A stretch of DNA of 64,000 nt, from NCBI GenBank assembly GCA_026413225.1, contig CM048553.1:136554190-136618189 (forward strand). The letters are read 5' to 3'. Numbering within the stretch: the first letter of the stretch is position 1; each line of letters begins with the position of its first letter. Shown one piece after another: positions 10,937 to 22,500 of this stretch. The notes beneath the pieces were generated by a model that had not been told where the DNA came from, did not search any database, and saw nothing but the letters and a program-made list of their open reading frames with translations. The stretch is from Otis tarda (taxonomy: Eukaryota > Chordata > Aves > Otidiformes > Otididae). Position numbers and translations under genes: made by a program.

Positions 10937-11330
10937 AGAAAGATTTCCATCAACTCCCAAGGCAAGCTGAATCACTTCCATAAGTCCATTTTAAGAATAT
11001 CAGTTACAGGAAAAAAAAATAGCTTTTGTTGTAAGTTTTAAATGATTCCAAGTAGTGCTGACTCTACTTTACATCTTCTATTTTTTACTGATATAATTTT
11101 CATAATGTAAGTGAAGTTAAACCAGGATTTAAATCCCAACATTACTAGGTATTGAGGTACCTAGGTACCTGAGAAGTGATTAATTTTGGATCTTACCAAT
11201 GTAGTAGGATCTGGCCCGTATGCAGGTGGAAGGAGGAGAAGGATACATGCAAGATTTCTTCATAGCTAAATGATGTCGTCCATAAGAAGCTACCTTTTGG
11301 AAAATCCTGGACGTTTGGTTACTGACATTT
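10937..11330. other. Short AT-rich spacer with two palindromes
   Basis: About 400 bp between the full-length CR1 and the next CR1 fragment, with no gene. It carries the perfect 12-bp palindrome GGATTTAAATCC at 11125-11136 and the perfect 16-bp palindrome at 11155-11170, which is also two direct copies of AGGTACCT. Confidence 0.7.
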
Positions 11331-11870
11331 CATAGAATTATAGAATGGTTTGGCTTGGAAAGGACTTTTGAAGGTCATCTAGTCCAAGCCCACTGCAAGG
11401 AGCAGGGACATCTTCAACCAGATCAGATTTCACAGAGCCCCACATAATTTGACCTCAAATGTTTCCAGGGATGTAGCATCTGCCACCTAGTTTGCCTACA
11501 TTTCACCATACTACTTTTCCAGAAGATATTGGGGTGGCTAAAGTCCCCCAGCAGGATAAGAGCCTGCGAGCACGATGCCTCCTGTAGCTGGAGTAAGGAG
11601 GCTTTATCAACAGGCTCCCTTTGACCAAATGATCTGTAGTAAACACCAGCCACAATGTTCCCTTTGTTGCCTTGTTCTCTAATTCTTACTCATAAGCTTT
11701 CAATCTGCTTGTGGCTATTCTTCAGCGACAGCTTTTCACAATCTATCCATTTCTTCATGTAGAGGGCAACCCCTCTTCTGCTCCTCCTTCCTCACCTGTC
11801 CCTTCTGAACAGCTTGTAGCCATCAATAGCCACAGATCTGACTTTAGCTATGAAGGGCTGTTGACTATCA
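11331..11870 (-). mobile_element. CR1 LINE fragment, 3' end fused to endonuclease region
   Basis: Read on the plus strand, it begins with the reverse complement of the CR1 tail ('catagaattatagaatggtt') and about 170 bp of 3' UTR and ORF2 end, to about 11500. It then passes directly into antisense endonuclease-domain sequence. The minus-strand translation at 11653-11500 reads GVYYRSFGQ...ALILLGDFSHPNIFWK, matching GVCYRPPGQ...[10 protein letters not shown] of the full-length copy. From 11860 to 11755 it reads LFRRDR*GRRSRRGVALYM, with an internal stop. The reverse transcriptase part (about 2 kb) is absent. Either an internal deletion occurred or two truncated CR1s landed next to each other. 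It is non-functional. Confidence 0.82.
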
Positions 11871-14170
11871 CTTCCAGGCAGCTGAGTACCTGCGTTAGAA
11901 AAAGACAGGTATTATAATCCGTTCTTTATACTTTTCTCAAGTCAAGCAAATAATGGATTTCAGCAAAAGAGAAGCTTGCACTTCATCACCAATAAAGTAC
12001 TATGTCATAAAGTAGTCTGATGCAATTGAATGCTAATGACTGCCTATACTTTTTAAAATAGACTTAGAAGTGGAAAGGTACATCCTTCAAGTGATATGTT
12101 ACCTCCCAGACTTATCAGTGTTCACCTTTCACTATTGTGGCCAGCATAAAATTAGCAAAAAGGCCCAACTTCAGTCAGATATACTTGTATAGACTCTGTT
12201 GGAATTGGGTTAGGAATGAATGAACATTAAAGACTTTGTTGTTCCTCATAAGGAGCAGGATGATGTTCCTAGATTTCTATCATCTTACCCCTGGCTGTTG
12301 TCATTAAAGATGATGATCTGAATTTTAGTAGTAGGCTATAGACTTACAGTTAACTGTGTATGCCATTAAATTACAAGCCTGAAATTTCTGCTCTGTTTAG
12401 ATGACAACAAATATTGGATATTGCAGATCCTACTGAAATGTTATCCAAATAAAATTGACAATTACTTTTTTTTTTTTTTTTTTTTAATTCCAGACACTAT
12501 CTGAACAAGTCTAAATGACAGGTGTGGTAAACTTGAGCAATGTTGGCCTCCTCAGCAAAGACCTCAGCCTTCCATATGTTATCTTTTAGGCACTTTAGAG
12601 TCCAGTGAGCAAACAATCTTTTGTGGTGCCTTATCCTAAGGAGTGGAATGAAATAGTAATTCTATTTTAGGCATGGAGGAAAAGAAGTAGCAAAGGACTG
12701 TATACCAGCAACTGGTCCAAAAGCTTAAGGCAGAGTAGAAGTGGGAGACTGACAGAAGGATAGATGGTTAAAACAGGTGAGTCTCTGTTGCTAGGACTTC
12801 AGAGTAAATTTCACTGAAATTTATCTCTTAATCCTGTATTTGCTTGGCAATGAAAGTATCTACCCAATACACAAACAAATTTTCAACTCCTCAGTTGTCC
12901 TGTAAAACCATATGAATATAATTTTAGAGAAGCTGTGCTACATTCAAATCAGGTCACCACCACATATTGATCAACAATCAAATATCACCTTTTATTTTTG
13001 GGACATTCAGGACACACTTTAAATAGAATTCCCTCCTCTCCTCTTCTGGGCCATTTCTGCCCCCTCCAAACAGATTCTTTGCAAAAATGCTGATGAACAT
13101 TTTCCTAACTTCCATCTAGCTATCACACACTGTAGAAAATTTTGTATTGCTGTAAGTAAAAAAAAAAATAAAATTAGAGGTGGGCTATAGTTTTCGGTAT
13201 TTTAATGATTTAAGAAATAGTTTTCCTGTTGACCAACTCGATGAAGAGCTAGCATTTTTCAGGGAGCATTGACTGTGAGTTGGATAGCTCTGCATCTACA
13301 GGGGAAGAAAACAACACACACACACAAAAATCCTACTTAAGATGCAGCCAGGATGTTCACTGTAGAGGAGAACAGCTGTGTAGAGTAGCTACTGCTATTG
13401 CTGGTAAATTCCCAGCCTGACACTCTAACTTTCCTCTGTAGATGACCCCCAAAACGATTTAGGCAGGTCAATGAAGTGCCTGCTTTTACTGCTGTTAAGG
13501 TGAGTTACAGCTGCTTACAATTGCGGCAAGACAGTCTAAATGGAGAAAGCAAACATTAAGAACTTAAAAGGATGATCCCACTATGAAATGTGCCTCTGCA
13601 AAAATTGTATTTGAAGTTCAAAGTCTGTTACATTTTCTAAGTTCCCAGTTCAAATATATTTTGCTTAAAAATTAAAAAGTTTATTCCATCTGCCAGCCCT
13701 GCATATTCAGTCTTAAATTTCTAAGTGAGGCTGCTGCTTTTTGTCTCTGGCATCACTCAAGGTGAAGATTCCACAAAAGAAATTCTCCTTACATTTCTGT
13801 TCATGAGGTGTGAATCTGAACACTGCCTCTGTGTGTGTTCTCCTACATGAAAAGGAGTAAAAAAAAAAAATAAATGTATCACTGTTGCTTGACTAAACAG
13901 ACATGGCTTTTGTCTCTCGCAAAAGCTAAGTATTTGTCAGCAATAGCCACTTTTTAAGAACAAAGTTTCTTAAATAGTTATCTTGTTGTAAACTACTGTG
14001 ACAGATCCTATTTCAACTCATCTGTGTCAACATCAAACTCTGGATCCCACACATATACAATCTATTGAAACAATAAATCAGCTTGATTTATTTGAGTTCA
14101 TTTAGCAAAGTTTCCTCAAAGTGCAACAATCCAACTTTTCAGTTTAGAACTCAAACAATCAATATTAGGG
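11871..14170. other. AT-rich non-coding stretch with a T20 run
   Basis: No gene or repeat family recognised. A run of 20 T lies at 12466-12485, and short CA and A runs lie near 13313-13326, 13159 and 13859. No processed-gene sequence was seen next to the T run. Confidence 0.55.
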
Positions 14171-14515
14171 TGTGGGGTAACGTTAGCAAACTGGTGGGTG
14201 TTGCAAGGCAGAACTTAGAGCCTAGCAACAAGGCTACGAGTGGGGCTGGGCGGCACGTGTGCGGGAAGGGCTGCGACTGGGGCTGAATGTACACAGGAGG
14301 GGCGGTCCACAGCGATTTGTGCGCTAGGCGTGGATGGGTCCATGGGCGCATGGGGTGGGTGTGTTTGCATGCGTAGTGGGTGTATGGGTATATAACACTG
14401 TGTTGCACGGCATTAAACTGAAGGCTTGGCTTGACGGTATCCGTGTGATGCGCTGCTTTCCCTGGGGCAGGGTTCCGGTGCGTCCTGGGTTGGTTTGCTG
14501 GCAAGAGCGCCGGCA
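14171..14515 (+). mobile_element. Solo LTR, compact alpha/beta-retrovirus-like
   Basis: A 345-bp GC-richer island in AT-rich DNA that starts TG and ends CA. It has the layout of an LTR promoter: GC-rich U3, TATATAA at 14389-14395, ATTAAA polyadenylation signal at 14412-14417, then about 100 bp of U5-like GC-rich sequence. The short distance from TATA to polyadenylation signal implies a very short R, as in avian alpharetroviruses and some ERVK-type elements. The flanks 'taggg' (14166-14170) and 'taggt' (14516-14520) are possible 5-bp target duplications with one mismatch. No gag or pol follows, so it is a solo LTR. The family assignment is by recall of similar bird LTRs and is not certain. Confidence 0.75.
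14389..14417 (+). promoter_or_regulatory. LTR TATA box and polyadenylation signal
   Basis: TATATAA at 14389-14395 is followed 17 bp later by ATTAAA at 14412-14417. The spacing fits a transcription start near 14418-14425 with the polyadenylation signal at the end of U3, as in short-R retroviral LTRs. Confidence 0.6.
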
Positions 14516-15381
14516 TAGGTTTAAGTGTTGCAGCTTGTCTTGCATAAGAGATAGGATCAGTTACAGCTGGTCTAGAAAAATTAAGAAAAAAAATAATTAG
14601 GGTCTGTGATAATCTTTTTTTTCTCTACAGAAAAAAACCCACAACTGTTCTTCACAGTAGGGAAGGAGATAAAATCATGAAGAATCCTGATTTTTTTTAA
14701 CATATGTTGTCTTAATGGCATGAACAGCAGAGGTCATCCTGCCAAGAGAAAGATTTGGAGAAGGTTACTGTGGAGTCAGTAGGATAACAGAAAAAGAAGC
14801 AGAATGTATACATTGAGTTGCTGAGTGTCACCCTATTACCTTCTTTATTTTTCTTTTGGTTTCAGAGCAATGAGAAAGGCCAGCACTTCACAGGGTTTCA
14901 TTTTCCCCCACTCTAATTGACGACATCAGAAGAGTCTAAAGAAGTGACTGGGAGACAGTACATGATCCTGATGAAAAGAAATGAGAAGACTAAATTGACA
15001 ACAATAAAGTACCTTTCACCAGGTAAGGCTTCAAGAAGACATATTTCCAATTTCATGGCCAAAGACTGAAAGTCAGGCTGTAGCAGTATCTAGATGTAAT
15101 AAACACAAGTAAGTAAAAGCAGCATTTACAGTGGTGACACCAGCTTTACTTCTTAACTGAACAATATATGCTGACATAGCATTACTTTTCTCCCATACAT
15201 ACTCAGGATTAAGTGCTGATAATATCAGAAAGAGACAAACTGTGTGAGCAGATTAGGAAAGGGAAGTAATGGTAAAACGTGCTGCCGACTCATACTAGGT
15301 CTAAAAGATCATGCCCTCTGCTGACTGACAGGCAGAGAAGCTATCAGGCCAGCTAAATTACCAGAAGTTGTCTGTGGACTT

Positions 15382-15405
15382 TTTATTTATTTATTTATTT
15401 ATTTT
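15382..15405 (+). repeat. (TTTA)n microsatellite
   Basis: About six uninterrupted copies of TTTA in AT-rich DNA. No linked gene or element was recognised. Confidence 0.9.
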
Positions 15406-16544
15406 AAATCTTAACAAGAATCCCTTTGGAGGGAGACAGGAAGAAGTTAAAGAAAACAGGACAACAAATCCCACCTTTGCTAGCAAGTCTAGAAAAATGT
15501 ATCAGGATATTCAATGGAAATACTTGTTCAAATGAAAAAGAACAATTCAAAACTTATCTTGCTGTCTCTTGCTGTACAGACTCTTTGCAAATATTTAAGT
15601 GATGAGTTTGTTAGCTAGGAAACTTGAAAGAAGTGAATTTTAATTGGTTTTTTTTTATCATTGGCTGGAAGTGAATTTGAAACTTTTGAGACTATATAAT
15701 CAAACCAAAAATCTGAGGCTGTCATAGTCCTGCATCCTAAAAAACAGATAATGTATGGGCTGAATGAATGCATCTTAGTTAAAACTGCCAATGATCTCTG
15801 CATTTGAGTATCAAATATTTTAAGTGCTACAATTTGCAGCCCAAGAACTCTTTGTTGGCATCGTTTTCTAGGTAATTTAAATAATATTTGAGAAAAACAT
15901 AAATTGCACACAGAAATTTTAGGAAAACATAATGCATATAATTGTAATAATTAAAGATGACATGATTCAATATGAATTATTAAATCAGAAGTACTAGTCA
16001 TTGATAACATAAAGGCTCCATTTTTTTTCAGCTAAGAAAAGTCTGAAGCTAGGACTTTGGTGACTGGAGAGGTTTCTTGATTCTTGAAGTACAGTTTGTA
16101 GTTGTTGTCTGAAGCAGACAATTATCATCTAATGGACATGCAGAATTTGGGAATGGGAGGCGACATGGCATGGGCTTTGACAGTTTCTAATTGCTTTACT
16201 GGAAGTTTATTAGGGAATATTGCTGGTAATATAACTGAAGCAAAGTTTTCCCCAAAAATATTATTATGCATTTATGAGGCTGAATTTAGGAAGGAATAGT
16301 AAGAAAGATATTCATACTTCTGTACCAACTTTCTAATCTTTTCTTCCTTTGATGTTTCTGTAGGAACAGAGTTACTTCACAGGCTGAGAAGGGACAAAAG
16401 ATAGATTCCTCATTTTCATATTTGTTGTTTTACTGTTAAGCAAACCTGCAATAACTTCAGGCGAAAGTTCAGTTACTGAAATTACTACTACTTAAATTTA
16501 AAAATTAATATTTGCTTATTCCTTTACTTTTAAGCAATTTAAGC

Positions 16545-16567
16545 AAAAGTAATTTATAATTACTTTT
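16545..16567. repeat. Perfect 10-bp inverted repeat with 3-base loop
   Basis: AAAAGTAATT at 16545-16554 and AATTACTTTT at 16558-16567 are exact reverse complements separated by TAT. The surrounding DNA is very AT-rich, so a chance origin is likely. No MITE terminal repeats were recognised around it. Confidence 0.8.
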
Positions 16568-19500
16568 AATCAAATTATATGATTTATACTTAAACATTAT
16601 CCTTAATTATATATTTCTCCGGTGTGATAAAGCACATCAAACAAACAATAGAAATGCTGAGATAATAAATAGATTTATAGAATTGGTTATTAAATGCTGA
16701 AACTGACATACTGTATGGTAATTAGGTGTACTTATTAGCATTTGGAATGTGGTGGTAGAATATGCAGATAGTGTTTGGTAGACAGCTGTTCTTGCCTGGA
16801 AACCCTTAAGGAAAAGTAAAATACTTTTCTATAAATTGTTTATTTATAAAATTACTTTAATTTCAAAATGTTAAAGGAGAAATAAAAAACCACTGAGCTG
16901 GCTGTAAAGATAATTTTTGAAATTTTTTTGTACCTGAGTGAAAACTACTTAATTGTCACTTAAAGGAAATAGTGGGTCTAGTGGCCATTAATTTGATCTT
17001 AAAATTTTTAGTAAAGTTTGTTGTCAAATGTCTTTGCCTACTAAAATTTCTCCTATATTCAGTAGAATTGGTGAGATTTCATAAATAGTAATAAGAAATC
17101 TGAATTTGCTCTTTCAACTGTGATGAGTTCTTAAATTATGGAGGTTAAATGCTGACTAGGAGGAAGTCCTGATGGGCAGGATGAGCAGTTACATGTGATC
17201 TACCCAGCCTACTGACACCTCACTCTCTTGCACTTCACTTCACTCTTACAAAAATGAGCCTGCAACAAATACTGGAGCACAAGTCTCATTGTAGAACAGC
17301 TATTGTTAGACAATGTTAAAAAAAAACAACCATGAAATAAAAGTTTTGCTCTTTATTTCTTGTCTTTAATATTCCTATAGATAGTTTATGTAAGTGGAGA
17401 GTAGAAATAATAATTTTAAAGATGCATAACGTTAGTGCTCAGTTGACCAGTCTTTGATACTTAAAACTTGGGTTGCATTGAAAAATGGAGTCTCGTATTT
17501 TTCTTTGGTAGAACTTGACATACTCTGACTCCAAGAGAGTCTAGAGGCAGGAGTAACTTATTCAGGTTGCTTAGGATTTGGATGATACAGAAAAAGTCAT
17601 ATGCACAGGTTTCATTTCTATCTTCCAACATTCACAAGGATCCTGGCAAATTAGAAATTTTTAAAGTGCAACATTTTTTATTTCATGTTTATTCCACAGG
17701 CTCTGATGATAGACAAGCTCTAAAAGTCAGAGGATGTCTCATCACTACTGAGTGGAAAAAACTGAAAGCAAACATATCACCATTTATTCCCATCATTACT
17801 AGCAAATGCCTCATGAAGGTGGTGGAAATCTGCACTGAAAAAGGGCTAAACATAAGCAGACATAGACATTTTTAAAAGTAAATGGGTTCCAAAAGTGGGT
17901 TTGAAAGTCCTCCTCCATAGGGATCTCAGGATCACAACCATCTTCATTGCAAAACTGGACTAAAGATGGTTTTACAGCTTGTGATCAGATCAAACCTTTC
18001 CCCAGAAAGGTACAAACCTAACTGTATCAGAACCTGCTTCAAATTCTGTTACTTGATAGAAGCCTTCTCACTGCATCTCCCTTTCCCCAATGGCTGAGGT
18101 GACGGAGGCAGGAGAGCCCACCTGCAGCTCCTGCAAAGACATCTGCCCTTTGCTAACTTCATCAGCATGTGATGAAAGGCAGGGATTCACAGCAGTAGAT
18201 TGGCAGCACACTGTGTATGGCCAAAGGAAGAAAAATTAGGCCTGGGAAGACTTTAGAGGAGCAGATGGGCGTTGACCATCACAGTATGTGGAACTGCGGC
18301 CATGGAGTAGAAACCAGGGATACAGTAGTTTCATTCTTTTGTTTTGTTTCTGGTCAGAATCTTAGCCCGAAAACCTGGCAAAGTTTTTCATGAAAATAAC
18401 AAGTGAAAAAGAAATCCATTATGCTGAGTTGTTTCTAACTGTTGAGCTAGACAGCTCTGACTCATTCTGTTCTCATACGTACTGTGCATACGCCCACCGT
18501 ATATTGGCTGAGCACAGTCATAACCTTGCAGTAGTGACAGTCATGTCTTTAACCCATTCTTACTAGACTTACTGCCTTAGTATTGAAATGCCAAAAGAAC
18601 TTAATATGGACTATTAAATAACAACTTCAGTATAAACTATGTACATTCTGCTCTATAATCACATATACCAGGTCAGACTATGGCTGTTTTCTTGGAGTGT
18701 GTAGAGTGACTCTTTGCATCTCTTAGTGTTTTTTCACTCCATCTTCAGGGACTAATTATCATTACAGTTTCAAATAATACCTTGTAGGATAAAATATAAC
18801 TTTAGATCTGCTCAAATGTGACTGGTTATGTTCAACATTATTGGTTATAGATTATCCTCATTTCCATGGTTTCTTTTAGTGCCTTGTAAACTTAGGGTCA
18901 AATCATAATCTTAAGCAAATAGTCAAAATTTGTGGGTTTTTTTATGTAAACTTCAAATGTAAACTGGAGAGTAAAAAAATGTATGATTTCAGAATGATCT
19001 ATTACTATTACGACTGTTATATATATCCATTTACACACAGCTTGTATCCATGTAAATTTTTTTTTATCTATATCCATGCTATATTTGTGTCATATATATG
19101 TACATGTGTCTCACATAAATGCATATGCACGTGTGTATGTGGTGTATAATTATATAAATACTTATAAGCATATTTAATTTTATATGTGTATACATATGCA
19201 TAGTTATTTTGTTCCCAATTCTAAATTGGAGACCTTATGGGTCCTTCAGATATTTAACAGACTGGAAGTCCAAGCATATATTCATCAGAAGAATTAAAGT
19301 ACATGTGAGAAGGATGATATATTGAATTTTAAAAGATGCTATTTGTCAGTCTTGAGAGTTGAAATGGCCTGTTTATAATCTACTTTCAAGTAGGGCAATT
19401 CTGTTAAAACATCTGGTAAAGGTATAATTGAAATTTCCTCTCTAACATCATTCCACCCATGAAGCATTTGGAAGGACTATATTAGGTGACCTCAGACCAT

Positions 19501-22500
19501 ATAACAATTACAGTTACTAGGTTCAGTGTTTCAGTCTTCATTGTAAGACTCCACTAACAGTGCTGTTTTGGTGCTATTGCTAGGGAGGAAAAATTATCTG
19601 AAATCCAAAAAGGACTGAATTTGTTTCAGATGGCTTTTTTGACTGGTACGATATAAATTAAATTGTATGCATTTATAAATAAATATTTATGGTCCAAATA
19701 TTCTCTTGTCACCAGCCAGATTCTACTAACTTTGCTAAAGTCAAATAATCCTTTACTCTACAGGTAACTCAGATGATCTGAGCAAGATATCCACAAAGTC
19801 AGACTCTATTTCATTTGTACAGAGATCACAGGTTTTTATGTAACTTTTAGAAGGACGACAGATGGTGAAAGGTCCCTGTATCTTCCTATTCTTCCTCTGC
19901 AATCCAGCTTTTTTATTGAATTATTTCTCCATCACTGTGGAAAACGTAATTATCCTGGCTTTCTGTAGGCCGGTCATCTAGATACCATGTCCAGTTTCTC
20001 ATATCCAGGTTGTGTCCAAGTGTCCAAGTCTTGAAGATTTATTTTGTGTAATTCATTTAATAGACAGTCCTGTCCTTTACCCCACCCGAAGGCAGGGTAA
20101 GGTCAGAGTCTAATATATTGTATTTAAATAACTGAAATATCTTTTTTATTCATTGCCCCTCACAACACATTTTTTACTGATTTTTCCAAAACACTGTTGT
20201 GTGGATATTTTTGCTGACCTATTGCTGTAAGCACGACACTTCTCCTGAGCTTCCTAAAATTCTCAATTCTTTATTACATCAGAAGTTATTTGCCTTTGTT
20301 TTAAAGGTTTTTACAATCTTTCTTCATCTTGAGTTTTACTTCTTCTTCCAGCTTCAGATCCTGAGAGGCTGACTGACTCCTGTGTTTAAGTAACCCACAG
20401 ACTTCCTTTGTCACTCATTTTTTTTTGTTTTCAAACTATGCCTTTCTGCTTTCTCCCACAGTGCCCTTAATGCTTTAAAAGAGCTCATGCAGGTACCATG
20501 TAACCTTCTTCTCATTGCTACGCAGAACTTTCCACAGCTGAGAGGTTTGCAGAAATTCTTGACAACAAAGATGATTCGGAGTGCTCTGCTCTATTGCTTA
20601 ACCTCTCAAACACTATTGTTTAATGGCTTTTTTATCTTCCCATGTCAGTTTCCTTGAGTTTCTTCTTGTAAACCAGAAGTACACGCTATCTTTCTGTTTT
20701 GTGTAGAGCACCCGCAGATCCCTAATCTTTAGATGGAATTCCTGAAGTCTGTGGCAGTAGAAATAATAAATGACTGAAAAAAAAAATATTTCTTGAAAGC
20801 AACAGGAAAATTAACCCCTGATGCATGTCTAGCAAACAAAAGTTTGCTGAGATACGTTATGAATCACACAGCTACTGAGTTTGCTTGTGCATCCTAAGCC
20901 TCTTTATTCTTTTCAAATTAGATCCTGAAGCTAACTTGGCAGATTCTGGGTTTTGAGATACAAATAAAAAGTGTCTTTTATGTGCTTGATTTTCCCAATT
21001 CATTTTAAGAGCCGTACAATGATCTGTTTGTCAAATTTACATTTCACAAATTAATTTGTTTGTTAGTTAGAAAAAGAATCTTACAACTGTACCTCCTATA
21101 ATAGTTTCTTAGTTTATTCTTTTGAACATTCTGGACCACCACATGCATCCCTCACCAACTCTAAAAGCTGATGATTAGAAGTGACAGTCTCAAATTACAT
21201 AGTATTATCATCTTTATATAATTTTTTATTTTACACAAATTTGTATCAGCCTAAGGCTATAAAATTTTCCTTTTAAATTGTACTAATGAGTAAACAAAGT
21301 ACAGTGTTTGTTATCCCTCTGCACTTTTTTCTTAGTTTGTCCAATTTTTGCTTATTAAAGGGGCCTTTGATTGGTGTGTGGTCATGTACATTGCAGTTAC
21401 AGCATATGCTACAGAAAAATTAAGCCAGGCACCTCAATCCTTACTCTCCTTCTCTGCTCTTCCTTCAGCTTTAACACTTCTGAAATTATGATTCCTCTTT
21501 TTTATTAACAGTGTTTAGCTCTGGACCTTAATGTGTGCTCACTGCCTCCTCATTCTGCATACCTGAACGAGACCCTCATGGGGTCTCCAATGGCCCTGCA
21601 CCATTACAGTAAATGTGTTTTACCCAGGGATGACCTGTACTTGCACTCCCAAGAAGTGAGACTGGATAAACTGCACCTAAATTATGGCTACTACACCACT
21701 AGATTGGTCCACTGGTCCTTCAGTGCACTGGTTTGCAGTTTAATATTTTCAAAATCTATTTTTCTTCTGAGGGCCAACAGGTTACAGTGAATGTAAAACT
21801 TTTAACTAACTGTACCATGGCAGTTTGAAATAGCAAAACAAAAAAAAAAAAGGAATTAGAGAATAACAAAGCAAGGTTTGTAGAGAGAAGCAAAATAACT
21901 TTCACTGTGGTTGCAGCTGGGAATATAAACAAGCTTTCAAGCATCATCTGAGAGAGAAGCAGCAAACTGTAAGCTAGTAATGAAAGGATGAGTTCCAAAG
22001 TACTTTGGCTTTATCAGTGGGTTCAGCACACATTATATGTCTGAAATGAATCTTTATCCTTTGTTTGTGTCAATATGTTGTTTCAGAGCCCTGCTTGAAA
22101 TCTCGTGTGGAAACAGGTCTGTTAATCAGGGAGCAATGCAATTTTTTTGACTCATCTACAGTGGTGTTTAGTGGCTGCTGTGCTGAACAGGATTCATCTT
22201 CTCATTACCCCTCATCAGATCTGGTTTGTATTCTCAGTGCCTCTCACTCCATCACAGCCTGGGACAGATAAGGAAAGTTAAGACAACATGAAAGAAATGG
22301 TGAAGGCAGTTGCCTGATCCAACAATTTCTCAGCCCGTGATGGTATGAGTAGTATAGATAACAGAGGCCTTTTTTACACAAGGAGAGAAACGAGGACAGA
22401 AAGGATAAGACCTGAATCAGGAAGAGACATTCTTCAAGGAAAGTTTGAAACAAAACAGAATGAGTAAAAAGGAGCTGAAAGAAAAAGTAATTTCACTGGA

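Noticed and set aside
12466..12485. T20 run as the tail of an antisense processed pseudogene
   Set aside because: The adjacent sequence shows no coding remnant or target duplication.
15615..15911. 98-codon minus-strand frame, considered as a lone exon
   Set aside because: No convincing splice sites or protein family. Left as chance.
17567..17875. 102-codon plus-strand frame
   Set aside because: No domain, no conserved motif and no supporting context; compatible with chance in AT-rich DNA.
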